Source: Candidatus Aenigmatarchaeota archaeon (GTDB taxonomy: Archaea > Aenigmatarchaeota > Aenigmatarchaeia > QMZP01 > QMZT01). Taken from it: DNA of 11,154 nt. The notes under the pieces were generated by a model. It was not told the DNA's origin. It saw only the letters and a list, made by a program, of their open reading frames with translations, and did not search any database. The DNA lies in the NCBI GenBank assembly GCA_030634615.1, contig DAOWAL010000029.1, positions 1 through 11,154 on the forward strand. Direction: 5' to 3'. Each line of letters starts with the position of its first letter. Position 1 is the first letter of the stretch. Both the position numbers and the translations under genes were made by a program. Positions 1 to 6,112 of this stretch are shown here, one piece after another.

Positions 1-190
1 AACTATCTTCTATTGCAGGTCCTTCTCTTGGCATTGATATGAAATCTGGGAAGAATTTAAGCATTATTGCAGCTGAACACACACCGTCGGCATCTCTATG
101 ATAGAAAAGCATCTTCTTCCCGTTTGACTTGAAAAGCTCGTGAAGTTTTTCCAAATCAACATTATTATTTATAATTTTTTCCGACCCCAT
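1..190 (-). CDS. DHH-family phosphoesterase, N-terminal part (runs off window start)
   Basis: Only the first 63 codons are present; the gene continues beyond base 1. The start codon is at 188-190. Residues 31-41 read HRDADGVCSAA, which matches motif I of DHH phosphoesterases (RecJ / nanoRNase / archaeal RecJ-like group), in which aspartates bind the catalytic Mn2+ ions (here D33 and D35). Residues 1-30 form a charged lead-in before a hydrophobic strand (MLFYH), the usual start of the DHH Rossmann-like fold. Members cleave phosphodiester bonds in nucleic acids or small nucleotides; the substrate cannot be told from this fragment. No Shine-Dalgarno is visible, and a TATA-like box lies about 26 nt upstream, which suggests a leaderless mRNA. 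The family call is good; the subfamily is unknown. Confidence 0.8.
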   Translation of the reverse strand, partial: MGSEKIINNNVDLEKLHELFKSNGKKMLFYHRDADGVCSAAIMLKFFPDFISMPREGPAIEDS

Positions 191-212
191 AGACGTTTAA
201 TCTTTATTCCGG

Positions 213-220
213 GTTAATAA
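213..220 (-). promoter_or_regulatory. TATA-like box of the DHH gene
   Basis: On the minus strand this reads TTATTAAC, centred about 26 nt before the ATG at 190. That is the spacing expected for an archaeal TATA box driving a leaderless transcript. It is inferred from spacing and composition only. Confidence 0.45.
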
Positions 221-254
221 AGCTTTTGCTAATGTTTAAACATTTATCCGATGC

Positions 255-491
255 TTACTTTGGGAAGAAGTAAATTATCAGAAGCATTATGATTCCGAAG
301 ACAAAAAGCGGTACACCGACCCACATGTTTTCCTGCCCTGATCCGAGTATCAAAAAGCCCACAACAAATCCCACGATTATGAATATTATGGCGATCATCA
401 TGAGCCAATATGGACTTATAATTCCAAGAAAGTACACCACTAAAAATGCCAAAAAGATGACACCTACGCCGATAAGTGAGTTAAAGCCCAT
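255..491 (-). CDS. small three-helix membrane protein, unknown function
   Basis: I do not recognise this 78-aa protein. It is almost entirely hydrophobic, with three predicted membrane helices at about residues 5-25, 29-49 and 56-76. The loops are short and polar (SP, GSGQEN) and the tail is FFPK. There are no cysteines or obvious catalytic motifs. The ATG at 489-491 has no Shine-Dalgarno, but a box CTTTTTAAG (513-521, minus) is centred 26 nt upstream, as for other genes here. It lies 41 bases downstream of the lipoprotein gene on the same strand and probably has its own promoter. Small integral membrane proteins of this size are common and poorly conserved in archaea. The coding call is fairly secure; the function is unknown. 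Confidence 0.75.
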   Translation of the reverse strand: MGFNSLIGVGVIFLAFLVVYFLGIISPYWLMMIAIIFIIVGFVVGFLILGSGQENMWVGVPLFVFGIIMLLIIYFFPK

Positions 492-512
492 ATTTATATA
501 TTGCGTGCTTTT

Positions 513-521
513 CTTAAAAAG
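513..521 (-). promoter_or_regulatory. TATA-like box of the 78-aa membrane protein gene
   Basis: CTTTTTAAG on the minus strand, centred 26 nt before the ATG at 491. A second AT-rich run (ATATATAAAT, 491-500) touches the start codon and is too close to be the TATA box for this start. Confidence 0.45.
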
Positions 522-532
522 TCTTCACATCC

Positions 533-1087
533 CTAAAACTCAATATTTTCATAACAATATTGTCTGTACTGTTCTTCAAGTAGCATGTCGCAAAGAGAAG
601 GATTTTCCAGGGTCGATGCCCTGCATGTTTCTGTTATTTTGCCTGTTATTATGTTGGAACACGTTTCTTTGTCATCATCTTGTGCTTCTTTACAGACGAC
701 TTCATAGCATCTCATTAACCTGAAAGCTTTTACCTGTAGGAATGTTACGTTGCTGTCAAAATCAAAGTCTTCGGGGTTTTCATAGAGTATGTCAACATAG
801 TCATTGCATAGCTCGATAGAATTCTTTACATTGTCAGAGGTTGCGAATTTATCCAAGTATTTTTTTGATATGTCTGAGCACTCGTTTTTGTAACATACAC
901 ATTTGAAAGGATCTGATCTTGTTGGGCAGTTTTCTCCTATGTTTTCACCATTATAATATTTTGTAAAACACCCTTCACATCCGAACATTTCACAGTCATT
1001 GTCTGTTACGCATTGCTTATCAACATTTATGCAGCCGCTGGAAAAAACTGTGAATAAAACAATGCATAAAATCAGATATTTTTTCAT
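533..1087 (-). CDS. putative lipoprotein with eight-cysteine cluster
   Basis: This 184-aa protein begins with MKKYLILCIVLFTVF followed by SSGC, a lipoprotein-type signal peptide with the lipid-accepting cysteine at residue 19. It is therefore expected to be exported and anchored on the outer face of the membrane. Residues 26-70 hold exactly eight cysteines (26, 32, 37, 40, 54, 63, 65, 70), resembling the eight-cysteine-cluster domain seen in archaeal surface proteins. The remaining part (about 90-184) is acidic and has seven more cysteines (94, 127, 132, 143, 155, 166, 178), so disulfide stabilisation is likely. No catalytic motif is seen. The ATG is 30 bases past the ileS stop, and its TATA-like box sits on that stop. 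The export call is good; the domain name is from memory of the pattern and the function is unknown. Confidence 0.82.
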   Translation of the reverse strand: MKKYLILCIVLFTVFSSGCINVDKQCVTDNDCEMFGCEGCFTKYYNGENIGENCPTRSDPFKCVCYKNECSDISKKYLDKFATSDNVKNSIELCNDYVDILYENPEDFDFDSNVTFLQVKAFRLMRCYEVVCKEAQDDDKETCSNIITGKITETCRASTLENPSLCDMLLEEQYRQYCYENIEF

Positions 1088-1109
1088 TGATTACTTAATG
1101 GTTGTGTGT

Positions 1110-1117
1110 CAATAAAA
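1110..1117 (-). promoter_or_regulatory. TATA-like box of the lipoprotein gene
   Basis: TTTTATTG on the minus strand, centred about 26 nt before the ATG at 1087. It lies immediately downstream of the ileS stop codon (1118-1120), so the lipoprotein gene may be transcribed separately despite the tight spacing. Confidence 0.4.
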
Positions 1118-4100
1118 CTATTTGCCGGCTTTGTCAAAATATATTTTTACTTTGTTTTTATCGAATTCCATGTCACCTTTTGGAGTTTCTCCTTTTAATG
1201 TGGTTGTATGAACCTTAGCTGCACCAACCTGTGTTGATATCCATTTCCTGTTTTTGTCGATTATTTCTTCTGCTTTTTTACATGTTCCAAAATAGACTTC
1301 AATTTTTTCCTTAACATTCAGATTGTTTTTCTTCCTAAGAATCTGTACACTTCTTACAAGTTCTCTAAGGAATGCTTTGTCTTTAATAACGTCGCCAAAT
1401 GCAATTTCACCGTTTTCAAATGTCTTTTTGTCTTTTTTGTCTATTTTCTTGACAAATGAAATCTTTTCAACATTTGACATTATCTTGAGCACTTCTTCCA
1501 TTCCATCCAGAAGTTTTACTTCCTTTTCTTCGTTTAATTTAACGAATAGTTCTGATACCGGCCATCTAAGTTTTATTTTTATTTCTTGCCTAAGTGAGTT
1601 TGCTGCTTCTATTATTACCTTTGCAATCGTCATCCCCTTTTCAAGATTTTTATTTATGAGACCCTTGTCTTCTTTTGGCCATGAGCAGAAATGTATTGAT
1701 TCCGGTTTACCCCCTGAATAGAATAATCTCTGGTATATCTTTTCTGATGTGAATGGTGTAATTGGTGCAAGCATTCTTATTACATTCTCAATTACGTAAA
1801 GGAGCGTGAACTGTGCCGCTTCCTTGTCAGATCCTTTGTACCACGGTGATAATCTGTCCCTGATAGCTTTAATGTACCATCTTGAAAAATCATTCAGTAT
1901 GAAATCTTCAAAACCCTTACCAACGTAATGAAGACGGAAGTTTTCAAGATCGTCTGTCGTGCTCTTTATTAGTGAATTTACTTTTGATATTATCCACCTG
2001 TCTTCAATTTTCAGTTTTTTGAAATTCTCTTTCTTTTCAATTAATTTCGGATCGGAATAACTTTCGGCAAACTGGCTCGTGTTCCACAGTACGTCCAGTA
2101 TTCTCCTAAGCTCCTTAGCGTTAGCGAGTGAAAATAATTGTGTGTCCCACGGAGCTACAGACCAACAGTAATAGAACCTTAGAATATCTGATTCTGTGCC
2201 TTTTAGTGCATCTTCTGCTGTTACAACATTACCAAGCGATTTTGACATTTTCTGCCCCTTAGCATCAAGTGTCCATCCTGTCATGCTGACACTGTTGTAA
2301 GGTCTTTTGTCGAATGCCCCGACACCGCAGAACATAAGGGAATAAAACCATCCTCTTATCTGATCCTGCGATTCGCATATCATGTCCATTGGATAGAGTT
2401 TTTCAAAGATTTCCTTGTTTCTGAAAGGGTATCCAAGTGAAGCCCATGGACCGATTCCCGAATCGAACCATACGTTCATGGTATCTGGTACCCTTGTCAT
2501 CTTCTTTGAGCACTGGTCGCATTTTAGATGTATTTTGTCAACAGAATTCTTGTGCAAATCGACATCGTTAGCGACTTTTTCAATTGCCATTTCTTTTAGT
2601 TCTTTTCTCGATCCAACGACGTGTTTATGATTGCATGAATCACATATCCATATAGGAAGAGGTATGCCCCAGAATCTCTGAACAGATATTGCCCAGTCAA
2701 CTGTATTTTCAAGCCATTTGTCAAATCGTTCACCCGCAAATTCAGGTAACCATTTCACTGACTTGTTTTCCTTGATCATTTTCTGCTTTATTGTATCAAC
2801 AGTCAAAAACCATTGTTTTGAAAGTCTGTAAATAAGCGGAGCTTTACATCTCCAGCAAAGCGGGTAAGAATGTGTTATCTTGAGTACCTTGAGCAAGTGT
2901 CCACGTTCTTCAAGATAATCTATTATCTTAGCATCAGCGTCTTTTACAAACATGCCTTCAAATTGCCCTGTTTCTTCTGTCATTTTTCCCTCTTCGTCAA
3001 CAGGCGAAACCTTTGGAAGTTTGTAATGTTCTCCTATCTTAAAATCAGATTCACCGTGTCCTGGTGCAGTATGTACGCACCCACTACCTGATTCCATTGT
3101 AACAAATTCTTCCATGTTGTCTTTTGCTGCTTCTTTATTGCTGTCTGATTTAGCCAGAACTTTTCCTGAAACGCCTTTTTTGAAAAGCGGTATTGAAAGA
3201 AGTATCTGATGCGCGTTTGGATTTTTCTTTAATTCTTCCTGTACAGGTATTTGCAATGCCGGTTCGTACTTTATTCCTGCAAGTTTTTTACCCTTGAATT
3301 TCTCAACAACTTCGTATTTTTTTATTTCCATATCCTTAAACGCTTCTTTTAGGCGTTTTTCTGCGAGTATATAGTATTCGCTTCCCACCTTTGCTTTGAC
3401 ATATGTTTCATCCGGGTTGACTGTTATTGCGACATTTGCAGGAAGTGTCCACGGAGTTGTTGTCCATATTATTATGTATGTGAATTCTTGTCCAAGAACA
3501 GGGTATTTTACATAAATTGAAAAGTCAGTCACGTCTGAATATGAATCGGTTACTTCGTAACCTGAAAGAGTTGTTGAACATCGTGGACACCAAAACACCG
3601 GCTTTTCGCCTTCAACAAGCATCCCTTTCTCCCACATCTGTTTTACTGTCCACCATCCACTTTCCAGATAGTAGTTTTTGTATGTCATGTATGGTTCAAG
3701 CCATCCTCTCCACGCGCCAAGTTCTTTGTAAGAATCAAGCCATATTGATTTATTTCCTTCGGCCATTTTTTTACATTCTTCGATGAATTTGTCTGTTCCT
3801 ATCTTCTCTATTATGTCTTTTTTTGATTTTATACCGAGTTTCTTTTCAACGGCATGTTCAATTGGAAGACCTCCACAATCAAATCCTGGCTGCCACCATG
3901 ATTCATATCCCTGCATCATTTTGAATTTGGACCAGATGTCTTTGGCTGTAGTTGTCTTTATGTGACCTACATGAGGAACACCGTTAACATATGGCGGTCC
4001 ATCGAGTAAAAAGAATTTCTTTTTGGATTTGTCGAAATCGACTATCTTTTCAGGAATCTTCTTTTCTGCCCAGAATTTCGAAATTTCATTTTGAATTTTT

Positions 4101-4120
4101 CGCGGATCGTATCTTTCCAT
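1118..4120 (-). CDS. ileS: isoleucyl-tRNA synthetase
   Basis: This enzyme charges tRNA-Ile with isoleucine in the cytoplasm and hydrolyses misactivated valine. It is 1000 aa, normal for the family, and appears intact. The class I signature HVGH is at residues 50-53 (within GPPYVNGVPHVGH) and KMSKS is at 624-628. The editing (CP1) domain is marked by the Thr-rich WTTTPWTLP at 219-227 and by GCVHTAPGHGESDF at 347-360, whose aspartate is D359. CxxC pairs that could bind zinc occur at 178-181, 422-425, 493-496 and 534-537. The C-terminal third (about 690-1000) is the helical anticodon-binding part. The ATG at 4118-4120 is preceded by a weak GTGAT Shine-Dalgarno five bases away. The IleRS assignment over ValRS/LeuRS rests on the N-terminal MERYDPRKIQ...FW block and the CP1 motifs, and is confident. 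Confidence 0.97.
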   Translation of the reverse strand: MERYDPRKIQNEISKFWAEKKIPEKIVDFDKSKKKFFLLDGPPYVNGVPHVGHIKTTTAKDIWSKFKMMQGYESWWQPGFDCGGLPIEHAVEKKLGIKSKKDIIEKIGTDKFIEECKKMAEGNKSIWLDSYKELGAWRGWLEPYMTYKNYYLESGWWTVKQMWEKGMLVEGEKPVFWCPRCSTTLSGYEVTDSYSDVTDFSIYVKYPVLGQEFTYIIIWTTTPWTLPANVAITVNPDETYVKAKVGSEYYILAEKRLKEAFKDMEIKKYEVVEKFKGKKLAGIKYEPALQIPVQEELKKNPNAHQILLSIPLFKKGVSGKVLAKSDSNKEAAKDNMEEFVTMESGSGCVHTAPGHGESDFKIGEHYKLPKVSPVDEEGKMTEETGQFEGMFVKDADAKIIDYLEERGHLLKVLKITHSYPLCWRCKAPLIYRLSKQWFLTVDTIKQKMIKENKSVKWLPEFAGERFDKWLENTVDWAISVQRFWGIPLPIWICDSCNHKHVVGSRKELKEMAIEKVANDVDLHKNSVDKIHLKCDQCSKKMTRVPDTMNVWFDSGIGPWASLGYPFRNKEIFEKLYPMDMICESQDQIRGWFYSLMFCGVGAFDKRPYNSVSMTGWTLDAKGQKMSKSLGNVVTAEDALKGTESDILRFYYCWSVAPWDTQLFSLANAKELRRILDVLWNTSQFAESYSDPKLIEKKENFKKLKIEDRWIISKVNSLIKSTTDDLENFRLHYVGKGFEDFILNDFSRWYIKAIRDRLSPWYKGSDKEAAQFTLLYVIENVIRMLAPITPFTSEKIYQRLFYSGGKPESIHFCSWPKEDKGLINKNLEKGMTIAKVIIEAANSLRQEIKIKLRWPVSELFVKLNEEKEVKLLDGMEEVLKIMSNVEKISFVKKIDKKDKKTFENGEIAFGDVIKDKAFLRELVRSVQILRKKNNLNVKEKIEVYFGTCKKAEEIIDKNRKWISTQVGAAKVHTTTLKGETPKGDMEFDKNKVKIYFDKAGK

Positions 4121-4138
4121 AATTTATCACTATTATCG

Positions 4139-4157
4139 GTTATAACAATTATAATAT
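4139..4157 (-). promoter_or_regulatory. AT-rich promoter region of ileS
   Basis: The minus strand holds TTATAA-type boxes (GTTATAAC at 4139-4146 and TATTATAA-like sequence up to 4157) about 22-33 nt before the ileS ATG. Which one is the TATA box cannot be decided by eye. The 88-bp region 4121-4208 also holds the divergent promoter of the gene at 4209. Confidence 0.35.
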
Positions 4158-4180
4158 TAAAATAATTAACAGTTCCCTAA

Positions 4181-4188
4181 ATTTAAAA
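4181..4188 (+). promoter_or_regulatory. TATA-like box of the 69-aa membrane protein gene
   Basis: ATTTAAAA, centred about 24 nt before the ATG at 4209, preceded by a purine/C-rich CCCTAA that could serve as a BRE. It is consistent with leaderless transcription. Confidence 0.45.
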
Positions 4189-4208
4189 CCAACTCATAAA
4201 TAATAATC

Positions 4209-4418
4209 ATGGAATTTGAAAAATCTGGTTTCATAGTAATCGCCATTCTGGCGCTATTTGCTTTTTTCATTGCCGGCACAACAGAAGTAACGGGCAACAT
4301 AACAAATGATGTTGGAATGCTTACAAACCCGCTTACTGGGATAATATTCCTTGTGGTGTTTGTGGTTTCTATGGTGCTTGTCATGAAGGGATTTATACCG
4401 GGTAACAAATTTCAATAA
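4209..4418 (+). CDS. small two-helix membrane protein, unknown function
   Basis: I do not recognise this 69-aa protein. It has a short charged N-terminus (MEFEKSG), a first membrane helix at about residues 7-22, a polar loop with a possible glycosylation site (TGNITND, N30-I-T), a second helix at about 43-59 and a short basic tail. It is chosen over the two overlapping minus-strand frames for three reasons: it has the hydrophobic pattern of a real membrane protein, a TATA-like box at the right distance, and a clean stop just before the next promoter. The following zinc-ribbon gene is on the same strand 30 bases on, with its own TATA-like box. Confidence 0.7.
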   Translation: MEFEKSGFIVIAILALFAFFIAGTTEVTGNITNDVGMLTNPLTGIIFLVVFVVSMVLVMKGFIPGNKFQ

Positions 4419-4425
4419 TTTAAAC
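4418..4425 (+). promoter_or_regulatory. TATA-like box of the 50-aa zinc-ribbon gene
   Basis: ATTTAAAC, centred about 27 nt before the ATG at 4449. It overlaps the last base of the preceding gene's stop codon (4416-4418). Confidence 0.45.
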
Positions 4426-4448
4426 CCGCTTTGTAACATGTATTAATT

Positions 4449-4601
4449 ATGAGAGAAGATTTTCGATGTATTACATGCGGTCACAACTTTGAATACGATT
4501 TTTCAACAGGTAAAGAAAAAGCCGTAGCATGCCCTGAATGCAGTCAACTTTGGAAAATAGAAAGTAAGCTTGGCAGATTCAGGCTTATGATGTGGGTTTG
4601 A
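4449..4601 (+). CDS. 50-aa zinc-ribbon protein
   Basis: This short gene encodes MREDFRCITCGHNFEYDF... and ends LMMWV. It has two CxxC knuckles, C7-x2-C10 and C28-x2-C31, 17 residues apart, with aromatic and glycine residues typical of a zinc-ribbon/rubredoxin-like fold (FRCITCGHNFEY, ACPECSQLW). Such mini zinc ribbons occur as nucleic-acid or protein-binding adaptors; no specific partner can be inferred. A TATA-like box lies at the expected distance and no Shine-Dalgarno is needed. The last 17 bases overlap the 3' end of the oppositely oriented flavoprotein gene, so the two stop codons cross. Its motif is strong evidence that it is real despite its length. Confidence 0.78.
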   Translation: MREDFRCITCGHNFEYDFSTGKEKAVACPECSQLWKIESKLGRFRLMMWV

Positions 4602-5166
4602 AATTTTTCAAAACCCTTGCAACATGCTTACCTAAGTTTATAGACGTTTCTTTTCCATCAGTGTCGTTTTCAGCGTCTTTTCCCACACTTCCTACTGCCA
4701 TTCCACCAAAGTGCATGGTATCCTCGTCACCTACAACAATCATGCCGTGTATTAAGAAGAAGTTGTGAATTTGATTAATGGTGAACTCCTGTCCGCCCTG
4801 CCTTGATCCACCAACGGCGATGGCTCCGCCCACCTTGTCTGCCATTGATTTTCTCCTTCTGAGAGGGCGCGTCCTGTCCATGAACGCTTTCATCTGGGCT
4901 GAAACGCCGCCGAAGTAGACCGGGGATCCCAATATAAGACCGTCGGATTTCTCGATTTTCCCGGCAACTTCCTGTAAATCGTCCTCAATGACGCAGTCCT
5001 TCCCGCCGGAACAACCATCGCATGAATTGCATGGAGCTATATGCATCTTTCCAATGTGCAGAAGTTCTGTTTTTATTCCCCGTTTTTCGCATTCCCTAAG
5101 AGCCACGGAAACGAGATAATACGTGTTTCTTTTTCTGGGTGAACCCACGATACCCGTAACTTTCAT
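4585..5166 (-). CDS. iron-sulfur flavoprotein (Isf-like, NADPH-dependent FMN reductase family)
   Basis: This 193-aa flavodoxin-fold protein starts with the phosphate-binding loop MKVTGIVGSPRKRNT. At residues 46-58 it has a compact cysteine motif C-x2-C-x2-C-x5-C (CNSCDGC...C). This is the signature of archaeal iron-sulfur flavoproteins such as Methanosarcina Isf, where it binds a 4Fe-4S cluster next to FMN. LGSPVYFGGVSAQMKAFMDR at about 79-98 is the second flavin-binding segment. Known relatives are homodimers that move electrons and can reduce O2 or H2O2; the role here is inferred. The gene overlaps nnrD by four bases (ATGA) and has a GGAG-type Shine-Dalgarno inside nnrD, so translation is probably coupled. 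The 3' end overlaps the convergent zinc-ribbon gene. Confidence 0.9.
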   Translation of the reverse strand: MKVTGIVGSPRKRNTYYLVSVALRECEKRGIKTELLHIGKMHIAPCNSCDGCSGGKDCVIEDDLQEVAGKIEKSDGLILGSPVYFGGVSAQMKAFMDRTRPLRRRKSMADKVGGAIAVGGSRQGGQEFTINQIHNFFLIHGMIVVGDEDTMHFGGMAVGSVGKDAENDTDGKETSINLGKHVARVLKNFKPTS

Positions 5167-6014
5167 TTGCCCACGCTCCTGACGACATCGGGCAGCTTTT
5201 CTATTACATCTGTTGCTATAAGGCTTGGACCTTTTGTCTTTGCTGCTAGGTCTCCTGCTTTTCCTGTTATGTAAGCTGCTGCGCAGGCTGCTTTGAATGG
5301 TTCAAATCCCTGTGCAAGTATTCCTCCGCATATCCCAGCCAGAACATCACCTGTTCCGCCAGTTGTCATGTAAGGGTTACCTGTCTTGTTTATTGCTGTT
5401 TGAGCACCGTCTGAGATTATATCAATGGGTCCTTTCAAAAGCACTATTGTTCCGGTTTTTTTAGAAAACTTCTTTACTATTTTTACCCTGCTCATAATAT
5501 CGTATTTTGGTTTTTCGCCGCTTATGTGATAGAATTCGTATGCATGAGGGGTGAGAACAAAGTTGTGCCCCAGTCTTTTGCCTTTTAGAACCTTTATTGC
5601 ATCAGCGTCTATAACGCATGGTTTTTTAATTTTTGATATAAATTCCTTGACGAACTTCTGGGTTTCCTTTTCCATGCCGAGACCCGATCCTATGCAAACT
5701 GCATCATGTTCTTTTACAAGACCCATAATACCTTTCAAATGTTTTCTTGTGAAGTAATCACCTTCAAATGGTTCTGAAATTAGATTTGGAGAAAATCTTG
5801 CCACAATGTCAGCTGTCCGGGTTGGTGCAGCGACTAATACTATATCGGACCCTGCCCTAAGCGACGCAATTGCAGCATACGAAGCAAGTGCAGGTGCGCC
5901 AGTATATCTTTTCGAACCGCCAATTATCAGAAGCTTACCAAAGTTGCCTTTATGTGATTTCTCCGGTCTTACCTTATACACTTCCTTCAAAATAGAACTT
6001 TCAACATCAAACAT
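5163..6014 (-). CDS. nnrD: ADP-dependent NAD(P)H-hydrate dehydratase
   Basis: This enzyme repairs damaged NAD(P)H by dehydrating the hydrated (S)-NAD(P)HX back to NAD(P)H, coupled in bacteria and archaea to ADP hydrolysis. The 283-aa protein covers the ribokinase-like YjeF C-terminal domain: GGSKRYTGAPAL at 32-43, GSGLG at 109-113, DADA at 136-139, TPHAYEF at 155-161 (usually TPHPGE), and the nucleotide-binding GNPYMTTGGTGDVLAG at 212-227 with the catalytic-type aspartate D223. No NnrE epimerase domain is fused, so an epimerase would have to be encoded elsewhere. It is the first gene of a two-gene operon with the Isf-type flavoprotein, which links cofactor repair to flavin/nicotinamide redox work. 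No Shine-Dalgarno is visible; a TATA-like box is centred 26 nt upstream. Confidence 0.93.
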   Translation of the reverse strand: MFDVESSILKEVYKVRPEKSHKGNFGKLLIIGGSKRYTGAPALASYAAIASLRAGSDIVLVAAPTRTADIVARFSPNLISEPFEGDYFTRKHLKGIMGLVKEHDAVCIGSGLGMEKETQKFVKEFISKIKKPCVIDADAIKVLKGKRLGHNFVLTPHAYEFYHISGEKPKYDIMSRVKIVKKFSKKTGTIVLLKGPIDIISDGAQTAINKTGNPYMTTGGTGDVLAGICGGILAQGFEPFKAACAAAYITGKAGDLAAKTKGPSLIATDVIEKLPDVVRSVGK

Positions 6015-6034
6015 TACTTAAAAATTAAATTACT

Positions 6035-6044
6035 GCTTAAAAAT
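6035..6044 (-). promoter_or_regulatory. TATA-like box of the nnrD operon
   Basis: ATTTTTAAGC on the minus strand, centred about 26 nt before the ATG at 6014. It is one half of the 98-bp divergent promoter region 6015-6112. Confidence 0.5.
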
Positions 6045-6082
6045 GTCTCCATGTTTAAACTCGTTCTTTGACGATATTCGTG

Positions 6083-6093
6083 TTTTTTAAAAC
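6083..6093 (+). promoter_or_regulatory. TATA-like box of the beta-propeller gene
   Basis: TTTTTTAAAAC, centred about 25 nt before the ATG at 6113. An out-of-frame ATG at 6100 precedes the true start, but it lies upstream of the expected transcription start. Confidence 0.5.
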
Positions 6094-6112
6094 TTGCTCA
6101 TGAAAACTAACC

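Noticed and set aside
491..500. ATATATAAAT as a TATA box for the 78-aa membrane protein
   Set aside because: It touches the start codon, so transcription from it would begin inside the gene; the box at 513-521 has the right distance.
289..723. 144-aa plus-strand open frame across the membrane protein and lipoprotein genes
   Set aside because: It spans two convincing minus-strand genes and the promoter between them, and its composition is that of an antisense frame.
4166..4439. Two minus-strand open frames opposite the 69-aa membrane protein
   Set aside because: The plus-strand frame has a proper TATA-like box and two clean membrane helices; the opposite frames have neither and overlap each other.
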